A stretch of DNA of 64,000 nt from Falsochrobactrum shanghaiense (GCF_003149535.1 NZ_QGDB01000002.1:310001-374000); one strand, 5' to 3'. Counted from the stretch's first letter, positions 45,026-54,601 are shown. The notes: generated from the sequence alone by a model not told the origin. Numbers and translations are program-made.

Positions 45026-46608
45026 GCGGTGCTTTCTGAAGACGTGCGGCTGGCGGGCAAGGAGAAATGGAAGGCTGTGCCGCCTTCGGGATTGGCCTCG
45101 CACCAGAGCTGTCCGCCATGAAATTCCATGATCGTGCGGCATATATTAAGGCCGACCCCCATGCCTTCGGCTTTGGTCGTATAAAATGGATCGAATATTT
45201 TCTGAAGATCGGCTTCGGCAATTCCCTGTCCGAAATCGCGGACCGTCGTTTCCACCCATCGCCCGCCTGCAACCGCCCTGGAAGAAATCACGATGTCCCG
45301 CCGTGGAGGGGGCATTGTGCTTGTTGCTTCTATGGCGTTGCGCAAGAGGTTGAACACGACCTGCTCGATCATCACGCGATCGGCGAGAACGGGCGGGAGA
45401 AAGCCTGCAATTTCCATTTTGATGCGGAAGCCCCGCCTGCGCGACTCTATCTCGGCAATCAGCGCGGTTTCCTCAATAATTTCGTGCAGTTCAAGCGGTT
45501 TGAGGGTCGGCTCGCTCCGGCGAAGAAAATTGCGTATCCGCGATACGATGCCGGATGCACGCTGGGCCTGACGGGCAGCTTTTTTCATGGCGTCGAGCAG
45601 GGCTGCCCTGTCGTCCGTTCCGGCTTCCAGCCGCCGCACCGAACCCATGCAATAATTGCTGACGGCAGCAAGGGGCTGGTTGAGTTCATGCGCAAGGCTG
45701 ACGGCCATTTCGCCCATTGAAACCAATCGGGCCGTCTGTTCCAGACGCAATGCGCTGTCGCGTTCAAGCGCAAGCATCGCCTCGCGGTCTGCCTGTGCCC
45801 TGGCTTCCTGCTCGCGCAGCTTTAGCTGGAGAACCTCGAATTCCCGCCCCGTTTTCTTGAAAATTTCGACCGCCCTTGCAATATCCCCGATTTCATCGTG
45901 ACGGTGCTGGTCCTCGACTGTGAAATCATATTTGCGGCGCGTCAGTTGCCCGATAACGGCGGTAAGACGCCCAAGCGGCTGCGTTATGCTGCGCGCAAGA
46001 AGAACGAGAAGCGCGATGATGGCCAGAGCGATCGCCGCAAACAGGCCGCCCGCGCGCATGACAACGCTTGTCGTCTCGCGCTCGACATCATCGAGATAAA
46101 TGCCTGTGGCAACAAACCAGCGCCATGGTTCGAACGGGCGCACATAGGCAAGTTTCTCCGCTGTGAAACCTGTATTGGGCTTGGTGAATTCATAGCGCAC
46201 CACGCCGCCGCCAGCCTTGGCTGTTTCAGCTTGCATCTTCACATAATAGCGGCCTTCTGAATCGACCAGACCGGAGGCGTCGGTGCCTTCCAGTTCGGGT
46301 CGAATGGGCAGAAGGACGGAATTGCCGTCAAAATCGTCGATAAAGAAATATTCGTCATTGGCATAACGCAGCCTGCGCAGCGTTTCGACCGCATTGTTTC
46401 TGGCCGCATCTTCGCTGATCTCACCGGCTTTATAGCGATCATATTCTCCCTGAATTATGTCGCGCGCCACTTCGGTCATGTTGCGAACCATCGCGACACG
46501 ATCTTCGATCATCTGCGAACGCAATGCATGAATGGTAACGACAGCCATGACAAGCAGGCCAACGAAACTGACGACGCTCGACAGGAGCAGTTTGGACCGG
46601 ATACCCAA
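45022..46608 (-). CDS. Cache-domain sensor histidine kinase
   Basis: A 528-residue membrane kinase. Helix 1 is at residues 7-28, a periplasmic single-Cache domain follows (LRYANDEYFFIDDFDGNSVL, GEVRP-type region EKLAYVRPFEPWRWFVATGI), then helix 2 near 190-210, a HAMP domain, a coiled coil, the HisKA box MGEMAVSLAHELNQPLAAVS and the ATPase (NLLRNAIEAT, DFGQGIAEAD, GMGVGLNICRTI). sCache_2 domains of this sort sense small organic acids. The phosphoryl acceptor is the overlapping FixJ-type regulator. The gap 46609-46825 shows no gene. Confidence 0.9.
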   Translation of the reverse strand: MGIRSKLLLSSVVSFVGLLVMAVVTIHALRSQMIEDRVAMVRNMTEVARDIIQGEYDRYKAGEISEDAARNNAVETLRRLRYANDEYFFIDDFDGNSVLLPIRPELEGTDASGLVDSEGRYYVKMQAETAKAGGGVVRYEFTKPNTGFTAEKLAYVRPFEPWRWFVATGIYLDDVERETTSVVMRAGGLFAAIALAIIALLVLLARSITQPLGRLTAVIGQLTRRKYDFTVEDQHRHDEIGDIARAVEIFKKTGREFEVLQLKLREQEARAQADREAMLALERDSALRLEQTARLVSMGEMAVSLAHELNQPLAAVSNYCMGSVRRLEAGTDDRAALLDAMKKAARQAQRASGIVSRIRNFLRRSEPTLKPLELHEIIEETALIAEIESRRRGFRIKMEIAGFLPPVLADRVMIEQVVFNLLRNAIEATSTMPPPRRDIVISSRAVAGGRWVETTVRDFGQGIAEADLQKIFDPFYTTKAEGMGVGLNICRTIMEFHGGQLWCEANPEGGTAFHFSLPASRTSSESTA

Positions 46609-46825
46609 TTTGATTTCGCTTCGATGAATGTGACGCCAGCGGCGCGGATTGTATTTTGTGCCTCAAAGGCGGCCACCGCCGCAACCTGTTTTCCAGTCAT
46701 GGCGGATCGGAGCAAATTATTGATAGCTGTTGCAGCCTTTCGTCAAGATGCTACTCATGACGCGTCAGCATGGCTCCGCCGCCGGGGCTTGAAGCGAAAT
46801 ATCGGTGCAAGCAGTGAGATAAACA

Positions 46826-48370
46826 GTGTTGAAAATCAGCGGCCTGATCATTGTATCCGTCATCGCGATACTGGTCGTAGCCCACATCGTCTTCAGGCCG
46901 CCGTCTCTTGAAGGGCGATCTGTGACGCAGGCCGTCAAGGCCTCTCCCGAGACAATGCTTGGGCGGATCGCACTTGAGCCCGCAGCGCTGGATAAGGGCG
47001 ATAGCGGCGTCTTGCCCCTGCTCGACGGGCCGGATGCTTTTGCTGCGCGTGTGGCGGTGATCCGTGCGGCGGAGGTTGCTCTTGATGTCCAGTATTATAT
47101 CTGGCAGCGCGATGCGACAGGCTTGATGCTGATGGATGAGCTGCGCATGGCGGCGGAGCGCGGTGTGCGGATTCGCCTTTTGCTCGACGATAACGGCATC
47201 AGCGGCCTCGATGACGACCTTGCGGCACTGGATGCTTTGCCCAATGTGGAAGTCCGGCTGTTTAACCCGTTTATTCTTCGAAGCTTTAAACCGCTCGGCT
47301 TTACGTTTGATTTCGTGCGTTTAAACCGGCGGATGCATAACAAGTCGCTGACCGCTGATGGTGCAGTCAGCATTCTGGGCGGTCGCAATATTGGCGATAT
47401 TTATTTCGGTTTCGGCCCGGGGCTTCAATTCATCGACAGCGACGTCATGGTGGTGGGGCGGGCGGCTGCGGATATAGGACTGGATTTCGACCGCTATTGG
47501 CAAAGCCGCTCTGCCCATCCCATCGACCGCATCGTGAAAACTCAAGGCTTGCTCGATGTGCTGATGAGCGATGCCCGGCAGGCCGGGCAGTCCGCGGAAG
47601 GGCAAGCCTATATCGAACGGCTGCGCAGTTCCAATATCGTCACCCGGATCGAGGCAGGACAACTGGCCTTCGAATGGACCAAGGTCACGCTGGTCAGCGA
47701 TGATCCGGCCAAGGGCATGGGCGAGGCCCGGATTCGCGATATGCTTTTTCCGCAACTCATGGCGCTTACTGCGGCGCCATCGCATTCGGTTGATGTGGTT
47801 TCCGCCTATTTCGTTCCCGGCAGGCTGTTTTCGGAAAGGATCGAACGACTTGCGGAGCAAGGTGTGCGGGTGCGCATTTTGACCAATTCGCAGGCGGCGA
47901 CCGATGTGTTCGTGGTGCATAGCGCCTATGTAAAATACCGGCCGGACCTGCTGCGCTCGGGCGTTGAGCTTTATGAACTCAAACCCGCTTTCTCGATACG
48001 CGATGAACCCGAAACACAGGGCTTTGCGCGAACCTCGCGCGCAAGCCTTCACTCGAAGACCTTGGCCATTGACGGCAAGCGGATTTTCATCGGCTCGTTC
48101 AATTTCGACAAGCGCTCTTTATTGCTCAATACCGAGATGGGCGTCCTCATCGAAAGCCCCGATATGGCCAGCGCTCTTGCCGCTGCATTTTCGAGCAGCT
48201 TTCCCTTTGTGAGCTATACGCCACGACTGAACGATACAGACAAGCTGATATGGGACGAGGCAGCAGCGAATGGAACGAACATCCACCACGAGCTTGAGCC
48301 GGGAACGAGCCTTGGCTCGCGGTTGCTTTTATGGTTCCTCGGCCTGCTTCCAATCGAATGGCTGCTTTGA
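46826..48370 (+). CDS. Phospholipase D / cardiolipin synthase-like protein
   Basis: A 514-residue protein with an N-terminal membrane helix (LKISGLIIVSVIAILVVAHI) and two HKD motifs: MHNKSLTADGAVSILGGRN (about residue 172) and LHSKTLAIDGKRIFIGSFNF (about 410). Both have the HxKxxxxD pattern needed for catalysis. The family includes cardiolipin synthase C-like enzymes and other phosphatidyltransferases. The start is GTG 46826; the ribosome site is weak. Substrate not assigned. Confidence 0.88.
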   Translation: MLKISGLIIVSVIAILVVAHIVFRPPSLEGRSVTQAVKASPETMLGRIALEPAALDKGDSGVLPLLDGPDAFAARVAVIRAAEVALDVQYYIWQRDATGLMLMDELRMAAERGVRIRLLLDDNGISGLDDDLAALDALPNVEVRLFNPFILRSFKPLGFTFDFVRLNRRMHNKSLTADGAVSILGGRNIGDIYFGFGPGLQFIDSDVMVVGRAAADIGLDFDRYWQSRSAHPIDRIVKTQGLLDVLMSDARQAGQSAEGQAYIERLRSSNIVTRIEAGQLAFEWTKVTLVSDDPAKGMGEARIRDMLFPQLMALTAAPSHSVDVVSAYFVPGRLFSERIERLAEQGVRVRILTNSQAATDVFVVHSAYVKYRPDLLRSGVELYELKPAFSIRDEPETQGFARTSRASLHSKTLAIDGKRIFIGSFNFDKRSLLLNTEMGVLIESPDMASALAAAFSSSFPFVSYTPRLNDTDKLIWDEAAANGTNIHHELEPGTSLGSRLLLWFLGLLPIEWLL

Positions 48371-48426
48371 AGGGAAGAAGTCTGGAAGAGCGGTTTTACT
48401 CGTCTCTTCTATTGCCAGATGCGCGT

Positions 48427-48843
48427 TCAGGCTGGCCCAAGAAAAATATGGGTTTCGGATTTGGCAACGCCTTCCATGGCGCGGATACCGGTAATAAGGC
48501 GGTGAAACTCGTTCATATCCGCAACCTCGATCTCGGCAATCAGGTCCCATGCGCCATTCGTCGTGTTGACGGCTGAAAAGCTCGGATTCTTGCGCAGCAT
48601 CGAAATCACGCTTTTGATGGAGCGTCCCGTCAGTTCGATCATCATTATGCCGCGTATCATGTCCGAACTGCCATGGTCGCGCAGCCGGACGGTAAAGCCC
48701 GCAATGACCCCGGAGGCAATCAGCCGTTCCATACGGTTTTGTACTGTGCCGCGTGCAACGCCCAGAATACTCGCCAGGGTGGGAATTGATGCACGCGCAT
48801 TAACGCGCAATTCGGATATGAGGCGCTGATCGAGGTCGTCCAT
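48427..48843 (-). CDS. Lrp/AsnC family transcriptional regulator
   Basis: A 138-residue regulator: helix-turn-helix MDDLDQRLISELRVNARASI with PTLASILGVARGTVQNRMER, then the RAM ligand-binding domain ending GVAKSETHIFLGPA. It is divergent from the RocB-like peptidase gene over a 172-base region with an inverted repeat 25 bases from its start, which suggests autoregulation and control of that gene in response to an amino acid. Confidence 0.9.
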   Translation of the reverse strand: MDDLDQRLISELRVNARASIPTLASILGVARGTVQNRMERLIASGVIAGFTVRLRDHGSSDMIRGIMMIELTGRSIKSVISMLRKNPSFSAVNTTNGAWDLIAEIEVADMNEFHRLITGIRAMEGVAKSETHIFLGPA

Positions 48844-48867
48844 GCTGTTCCTTTGACGATTTAGTCA

Positions 48868-48884
48868 GATAAATAGCGTTTATC
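48868..48884. promoter_or_regulatory. Candidate Lrp-type operator
   Basis: GATAAA-TAGCG-TTTATC, perfect 6-base arms around 5 bases, in the AT-rich gap between the divergent Lrp and peptidase genes. Confidence 0.45.
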
Positions 48885-49015
48885 GCAAATTGTTGCGCTT
48901 TTTTATACATAAATGGCGTTTTCGTTAGGTCTTTTCTTGGCTAGTTGGGGAATTCAAACGCTTGAACAGCGCCCGATTGTAATGCACAAGGCAAGGCGAT
49001 GAGGGAGGACAGGTC

Positions 49016-50674
49016 ATGACATCCACCAATCAATGGGATCCCACGCAACGGGTGCGCGAACTTTCCTGCCGGATGGTACGCTGGCCGAGCGAGACGGGAA
49101 CGCCGGATGAAGCCGCTTTCGCGCCTAAGCTTGTGGAGCTTCTGCGTACAATTCCCTATTTCAGGGACAATCCGGACAATATAGCGCTCATCGACAGTCA
49201 CGGCTCTCCGCTCACCAGGAATGTCGTTGCGCTGGTGCGCGGGACAGGGCGGCGCACACTGGCTCTGGCTGGCCATTATGACGTGGTGGAGACGACCAAT
49301 TTCCGCGATCTCAAACATCTCGCATTTGAACCGGATGCATTGCTGGAGGCCCTGCTGGCCGATCTGACCAGCCGTCCGCTTGCGGAAAACGAAGAAAAGG
49401 CGCTCGCTGACTTCCAAAGCGGCGACTATCTGCCCGGACGCGGCATGCTGGATATGAAGAGCGGCGTGGCGGCGGGCATTGCCGTGCTTGAACGTTTTGC
49501 CCAGCTTCCCGAGCGCGAGGGCAATCTGGTCCTGTTTATCACGCCCGACGAGGAACGCGGATCACGCGGCATGCGCAGCCTGCGTGATGCATTGCCGGAA
49601 CTGATGGAAAGCTGGGGCCTTGATATTGTGGCGGGCATCAATCTGGATGCGACAAGCGATCAGGGTGACGGCTCCGAAGGCCGCGCCATTTATCGCGGCA
49701 CAATCGGCAAGCAATTGCCCTTCGCTTTCATTATCGGCCAATCTTCCCATGCCAGCTACCCCTTCGAGGGCATCAGCGCGCATCGGATCGCTTCGGAGAT
49801 CATGCGTGCCGTTGAGGCCAATACCGCACTTTGCGACCGGGGCGAGGGGAATGTGTCGCCGCCGCCGGTCTGCCTTGAAGCCCGCGATTTTCGCGGCGGT
49901 TATGAGGTGACGACGCCGGAGCGCGCATGGATCGCCTTCAACTGGCTTACCCATTCGCTTTCGCCCACGGCCCTGTTCGCCCGATTTACGGAGATTATCG
50001 GCAGCGCGCTCGAAGACGCGATTGCGCAATTCAATGCCAATGCGCGCACTTATGCGCAGCTTACGGGAGAAAAGTTTCTCGCCGGCCATAAGGGCCGGGT
50101 GATTAGCGTTGCGCAATTGCGTGAAATCGTGCGTGAAACCGGCGGCGAAGAAGCATTGCAGCGCATCGCGGAATTGGAAGCGAAGCTTTCGATAAGCGAT
50201 AATCCCTTGCTGATAACCCGCGAACTGGTTGAGCAGATGGTGTCGGACGCACGACTGACCGGACCGATGGTGGTTGTCGGTTTTGGCAGCCTCGTCTATC
50301 CGCATGTGAATATGAGCAATGAGACACCGCTTGAGTGCGATTTCGCAAAAGCGCTGGAAGATGCCCGCATTCAGATTGAAGAACGCTGTCGTACCACGAT
50401 CAAATATCGCGAAATCTTCGCGGGCATATCGGATATGAGCTTTTTCGGCCATGTGCCCGATGAAAGAGACAGCGAGATTATTGCGGGCAACACACCGGCG
50501 GCGCAGTTCATCGACAAGGCCAATCCGAATGCCTTGTCTTATCCGGTGGTCAATATCGGCCCTTGGGGGCGCGAATATCACCAGAGGCTGGAACGCGTCC
50601 ATGCGCCTTATGCTTTCAGCATATTGCCGCAATTTCTCGATGAAATCGCCAGACGCCTTTTGCGGGACAAATAA
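49016..50674 (+). CDS. RocB-like M20 family peptidase/deacylase
   Basis: A 552-residue member of the M20 zinc hydrolases, matching RocB (arginine-utilisation protein) in length and in segments ALAGHYDVVETTNFRDL, YLPGRGMLDMKSGVAAGIAV and LFITPDEERGSRGMRSLRDA; the C-terminal part carries VGFGSLVYPHVNMSNE. The reaction is not defined; family members hydrolyse peptides or acylated amino acids. Its start is preceded by GAGGGAGGA. The divergent Lrp gene is the probable regulator. Confidence 0.85.
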   Translation: MTSTNQWDPTQRVRELSCRMVRWPSETGTPDEAAFAPKLVELLRTIPYFRDNPDNIALIDSHGSPLTRNVVALVRGTGRRTLALAGHYDVVETTNFRDLKHLAFEPDALLEALLADLTSRPLAENEEKALADFQSGDYLPGRGMLDMKSGVAAGIAVLERFAQLPEREGNLVLFITPDEERGSRGMRSLRDALPELMESWGLDIVAGINLDATSDQGDGSEGRAIYRGTIGKQLPFAFIIGQSSHASYPFEGISAHRIASEIMRAVEANTALCDRGEGNVSPPPVCLEARDFRGGYEVTTPERAWIAFNWLTHSLSPTALFARFTEIIGSALEDAIAQFNANARTYAQLTGEKFLAGHKGRVISVAQLREIVRETGGEEALQRIAELEAKLSISDNPLLITRELVEQMVSDARLTGPMVVVGFGSLVYPHVNMSNETPLECDFAKALEDARIQIEERCRTTIKYREIFAGISDMSFFGHVPDERDSEIIAGNTPAAQFIDKANPNALSYPVVNIGPWGREYHQRLERVHAPYAFSILPQFLDEIARRLLRDK

Positions 50675-50692
50675 ATATAGCGGTAGCATTTC

Positions 50693-50725
50693 ATCCGGGA
50701 GCGGGTCAGACTCCCGGATAAGACG
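50693..50725 (+). terminator. Terminator after the RocB-like gene
   Basis: ATCCGGGAG (50693-50701) and CTCCCGGAT (50711-50719) pair perfectly, followed by AAGACGTTTTC. It lies between convergent genes and ends five bases before the VOC stop. Confidence 0.7.
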
Positions 50726-50729
50726 TTTT

Positions 50730-51593
50730 CTATCGTTCGGAGAATTCCAGAAGCGTGCCGCTCGCATTTTCCGGCAGAATAGCAATGCCGTTTTGCGTCT
50801 TTATATAGGGCACGCCGTTTGCATCCAGCGATGTGCGGGCTTTCTCCAGCGCGCTTACGCGGAGGCGAAGGACCGCAAAGGCGTTTGCGGGTGTCGCCGG
50901 GAAATCGACGCCGGGATAGGTTTCCGCAGCCTGCTGTGGCGTCAGCACGATGAGATCGGCAGAATGCGCGCCGGTCGTGACTTTCCAGCTACCGTCATCC
51001 TGTGCCTGCGCCTTTCCATCCCTGTAAAGCCGCGCAAAACCTCTTGCCGTCGTTTCCGGATCGGACGACAAGGCAAAGATTGCTGAAAGCGCATTGGCGC
51101 CATTGGCGTGTTCGAGCAATTCAGGCAGCCAGACCGTATCGCGGGTCTTGTGCTGGCACATGAACACCATGCCTTGCGGCACTTCGCTCTCGGCATAGGC
51201 CACAGTCTCGAAGGCTGCCACGCCTTCGCCGCCATTGGGCAATTGCACGGGACGCGAAAAAGCGCCTACGCTGCCTGTTTCGATGCCAAGCTCGGCGAGT
51301 TCTGCCTTGGCCTGCTGGGCATTGTCGATGCGGCAGGCAATGGCATGAAGCCCTTGTCCCTGTGCCGCGAGCTTCTTGCGCTGGTGCAGATTGCCCTCGG
51401 TTTCGGCCACGATGCCCAGAAGCTCGAAATAATCTTCCGGGAACATGATCGTATAATTACCCGTTCCCTTTTCCTTGCTGTGCAGGCCGCGCGGACTCAG
51501 CGTAAAGCCGAAACGGCGATATTGGGCAGCACTTTCTTCAAGATCGTCAACAAGAAGAAAAACATGATCGACGCCTTTAACTGGATGGGACAT
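50730..51593 (-). CDS. VOC superfamily protein (Glyoxalase_3-like)
   Basis: A 287-residue protein with vicinal-oxygen-chelate repeats: KGVDHVFLLVDDLEESAAQY at the start, MFPEDYFELLGIV, LHAIACRIDNAQQAKAELAE, and a second half ending NGIAILPENASGTLLEF. It matches the Glyoxalase-like domain family 3 used for unassigned ring-cleavage or lyase-like proteins. It is divergent from the peptide transporter operon and could act in the same pathway, but no reaction can be named. Confidence 0.8.
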   Translation of the reverse strand: MSHPVKGVDHVFLLVDDLEESAAQYRRFGFTLSPRGLHSKEKGTGNYTIMFPEDYFELLGIVAETEGNLHQRKKLAAQGQGLHAIACRIDNAQQAKAELAELGIETGSVGAFSRPVQLPNGGEGVAAFETVAYAESEVPQGMVFMCQHKTRDTVWLPELLEHANGANALSAIFALSSDPETTARGFARLYRDGKAQAQDDGSWKVTTGAHSADLIVLTPQQAAETYPGVDFPATPANAFAVLRLRVSALEKARTSLDANGVPYIKTQNGIAILPENASGTLLEFSER

Positions 51594-51937
51594 AGGCAGC
51601 TTCCTTTTCGTGCGGTGAGAGATATTATTTCTTCGAGGGCAAGGCTGACAAGCCGATGCCTGCTTTGCAACCTGACCGATAATTGCGCCCGACAGGCGTG
51701 CTACCTGAAGAAAATCGGCTTTTCTTCAGGTGGCCCTTTGGAGTATTTTTCCAATATTGGGACTAATATTAGTTTATATTAACATGATCTCCGTTTATTC
51801 TGGCATGACAGTGCTTGTGTGGGAAGACTCGTCTGGAAAGGGTGCTTTTTAAGCAATATCAGGGACTTGAACAATATTGGTACATGCGGGAAAAGAGGAT
51901 TGAAAGCCCTCTCTCAACATTCTTCAGGGGAATAAAA
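51594..51937. promoter_or_regulatory. Control region of the peptide transporter/ATC-hydrolase operon
   Basis: 344 bases without a gene. Two adjacent perfect palindromes, CCAATATTGG (51751-51760) and ACTAATATTAGT (51762-51773), are followed by a third related word CAATATTGG at 51872-51880. The AT-rich AGTTTATATTAACATG adjoins the second. The cluster looks like a multi-site operator. The ribosome site AGGGGA precedes the start at 51938; an in-frame extension to 51815 has no similarity. Confidence 0.55.
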
Positions 51938-53524
51938 ATGCATATAAGAAAAGCTGGCCTCGGCCTGTTTCTCGCTGCTTTTTCGCTCGCTGTGACGCCT
52001 TCTCACGCCGAAGAAGTCAAGCGCGGCGGCACCGTCATCGTCCACATGAACTCCGAGCAGGGCGTTCTCAACCCTGCGCTGCGCGCTTCTACAGGCGTCT
52101 ATCAGATCACGGGCCGCATCATGGAGCCGCTGATCGATCGCACCTATGAGGGCTATGTGCCGGTGCTGGCGACGAGCTGGACTTCTTCGGAGGACGGCAA
52201 GGAGATCACCTTCAAGCTGCGCGAGAATGTGCGCTGGCATGATGGTCAGCCCTTTACCTGTGATGACGTTTCCTACACAGCAATGAATCTGTGGAAGGAA
52301 CTGCTCAATTATTCCTCCACGCTTCAGGCCAATCTGGAAGCTGTCGACTGCCCCGATCCGCATACGGCGCTGTTCCGCTATTCCAAGCCCATGCCGCTTG
52401 AATTGCTGGTTGCGGCCATGCCCGATCTGGGCCATCCGGTGCCAAAGCACCTGTATGAAGGCACGGATATTCTCAAGAACAAGTATAATTCCGCGCCGGT
52501 GGGTACGGGGCCGTTCAAATTCGTGCAATATGAGCGCGGCCAGCACATTATCGCCGAGCGCAATGAAGATTACTGGCGCGGTAAGGAATATCCCTATCTC
52601 GACCGTATCATCTGGCGTTTCATGCCGGACAAGGCTGCTGCTGCCGCAGCCCTTGAAGCGGGTGAAATGATGGAGACCGGCTTTAACGGCATTTCCATGT
52701 CCGATACGGAACGTCTGCAAAAGGACGGGCGTTTCGATACCGGTCCCAAAGGCTTTGAAAACAACGTCGCTCATTCGACCGTCGAGTTCAACCTGCGCAA
52801 TCCGATCCTTGCCAATCTGAAGGTGCGGCAGGCGGTTTATCATGCACTCGACATCGACTTTGCGATCAAGACCATCATGCGCGGCTATGCCAAGCCGGGG
52901 CGCGGACCTATTCCGAGCACGGCGGGCGCAAATTATACCGATGACGTCCAGACCTATGATTATGACGTCGAGAAAGCCAAGGCGCTGCTCGATGAAGCCG
53001 GTTATCCGGCCGGGCCTGACGGTATCCGCTTCAAGCTGCGCCATCGTCCGGCGCCCTGGGGTGAGTATACGCAGCTCTGGGCTGAATATTACGCACAGGC
53101 GATGAAGGAAGTCGGCATCGATGTCGAGATTCTGACCAATGATGCGCCGGGCTTCCTCAATGGCGTCTATCGCGATCATGATTTTGATACGGCCAATGGC
53201 TGGCACCAGTTCCGTTCGGACCCGGCTGTTTCCACCACGGTCTGGCTGCGTTCCGGCGCTCCTGTGGGCACGGCATGGTCCAACCAGTTCGACTACAAGT
53301 CGGACGAGATGGACAGCCTGATCGATCAGGCCGCATCCGAACTCGATCCTGCCAAGCGCGCCGAACTCTACCACAAGATCCAGCAGCTTGAGATGAAGGA
53401 CCTGCCGGTCATCTTCGCCATCGAACATCCATTCATCGGCGTGACCAACAAGGTTCTGAAAAATCACCACAATACGCCACGCTGGGATTCTTCGAGCTGG
53501 TATGATCTGTGGATCGACCAATAA
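51938..53524 (+). CDS. Peptide/dipeptide ABC transporter substrate-binding protein
   Basis: A 528-residue family 5 (DppA/OppA) periplasmic binding protein. The signal peptide is MHIRKAGLGLFLAAFSLAVT with cleavage after SHA (about residue 24). Conserved parts include LNPALRASTGVYQITGRIME, the GREIT-like EDGKEITFKLRENVRWHDG and GTGPFKFVQYERGQHI. It is the first gene of an eight-gene run. The ligand cannot be read, but the downstream enzymes suggest a modified amino acid or small peptide rather than bulk nutrition. Confidence 0.92.
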   Translation: MHIRKAGLGLFLAAFSLAVTPSHAEEVKRGGTVIVHMNSEQGVLNPALRASTGVYQITGRIMEPLIDRTYEGYVPVLATSWTSSEDGKEITFKLRENVRWHDGQPFTCDDVSYTAMNLWKELLNYSSTLQANLEAVDCPDPHTALFRYSKPMPLELLVAAMPDLGHPVPKHLYEGTDILKNKYNSAPVGTGPFKFVQYERGQHIIAERNEDYWRGKEYPYLDRIIWRFMPDKAAAAAALEAGEMMETGFNGISMSDTERLQKDGRFDTGPKGFENNVAHSTVEFNLRNPILANLKVRQAVYHALDIDFAIKTIMRGYAKPGRGPIPSTAGANYTDDVQTYDYDVEKAKALLDEAGYPAGPDGIRFKLRHRPAPWGEYTQLWAEYYAQAMKEVGIDVEILTNDAPGFLNGVYRDHDFDTANGWHQFRSDPAVSTTVWLRSGAPVGTAWSNQFDYKSDEMDSLIDQAASELDPAKRAELYHKIQQLEMKDLPVIFAIEHPFIGVTNKVLKNHHNTPRWDSSSWYDLWIDQ

Positions 53525-53537
53525 TAATCCAACCATG

Positions 53538-53564
53538 CCGCTGCCGGCTGTCCGGCAGCGGTTT
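53538..53564 (+). terminator. Hairpin between binding protein and permease genes
   Basis: CCGCTGCCGG (53538-53547), loop CTGT, CCGGCAGCGG (53552-53561), then TTTAAG. A perfect 10-bp stem after the binding-protein gene is usual in importer operons and keeps its mRNA in excess over the permeases. Confidence 0.65.
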
Positions 53565-53617
53565 AAGCTCAGGCCAATGCCAGAAATGCTTTTGAATAAT
53601 TTGCAGGATAGTACGCA

Positions 53618-54601
53618 ATGACCTTGCCCCCCATCCTGAGTTTTGCGCTGCGGCGCATCTTGCAGGCGATACCCGTCATTTTGCTGATAATGATCGGGTC
53701 GTTTCTGCTTATCAAACTTGCGCCCGGTGACACCGTTGATGCGCTGGTCGGCGATATGGGCGGTGCAGATCCGCAATTTGTCGCCAATCTGCGCGCCGAA
53801 TACGGGCTCGACCAACCTGTCTGGGTGCAGCTCTGGATCTATATGAGCAAGCTTGCACGGCTCGATTTCGGCTGGTCCTATGTCTATGAACTGCCGGTTC
53901 TCGACGTGCTGATGAGCCGTCTCGTCCCTACGCTTTTGCTGATGCTGGCTTCGCTTTCGGTGGCGTTCATATTCGGCGTCGCGCTTGGTGCCTTTGCGGC
54001 GCGGCGCGCCTATACGCTGACCGATAATGCCATTTCCACGCTCGGTCTCGTCTTTTATGCCATGCCGAGTTTTTTCCTCAGCCTCATTTTGATGTTCGTC
54101 TTTTCGGTCAAGCTGGGCTGGCTGCCCGTGGGCGGCTACAAGACTCTGGGCGGCTTTTATACGGGCTGGAAGAATGTCTGGGACATTGCGGTGCATCTGG
54201 TGCTGCCGACCACGGCGCTCTCGCTCATCTATCTTGCTTTCTACATGCGGCTGATGCGCACCAGTGTACTGGAAGTGGAGGGCCTTGATTATGTGCGCAC
54301 TGCGCGCGCCAAGGGGGCCAGCGGCGCGCGGCTGATGTTCCATCACATCATGCGCAATGCCTTCCTGCCGGTGGTGACGCTGCTGGGGCTTCAGTTCTCG
54401 ACCATTCTGGGCGGCTCGGTGGTGGTCGAAACGATCTTCTCGCTGCCCGGCCTTGGCCAGCTCGCCTATACATCTGTGATCAAGCGCGATCTCAACACGC
54501 TCATGGGCATCATCTTCCTGTGCTCGGTGCTGGTGGTGTTGGTCAATCTCATAACGGACCTGATCTATGCGCGGCTTGATTCGAGGATAGAACTGTCATG
54601 A
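53618..54601 (+). CDS. Peptide ABC transporter permease (DppB type)
   Basis: A 327-residue permease with six hydrophobic helices. N-terminal FALRRILQAIPVILLIMIGS is typical of DppB, followed by a large periplasmic loop and the EAA loop YVRTARAKGASGARLMFHHI near residue 225. It forms the channel with the DppC-type protein, whose start overlaps by four bases. Confidence 0.93.
   Translation: MTLPPILSFALRRILQAIPVILLIMIGSFLLIKLAPGDTVDALVGDMGGADPQFVANLRAEYGLDQPVWVQLWIYMSKLARLDFGWSYVYELPVLDVLMSRLVPTLLLMLASLSVAFIFGVALGAFAARRAYTLTDNAISTLGLVFYAMPSFFLSLILMFVFSVKLGWLPVGGYKTLGGFYTGWKNVWDIAVHLVLPTTALSLIYLAFYMRLMRTSVLEVEGLDYVRTARAKGASGARLMFHHIMRNAFLPVVTLLGLQFSTILGGSVVVETIFSLPGLGQLAYTSVIKRDLNTLMGIIFLCSVLVVLVNLITDLIYARLDSRIELS

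Noticed and set aside
51914..54346. 810-codon open frame on the minus strand
   Set aside because: It is antisense to the peptide-binding protein and permease genes, has low-complexity Arg/His/Gln composition and no family motif; the plus-strand genes explain the region.
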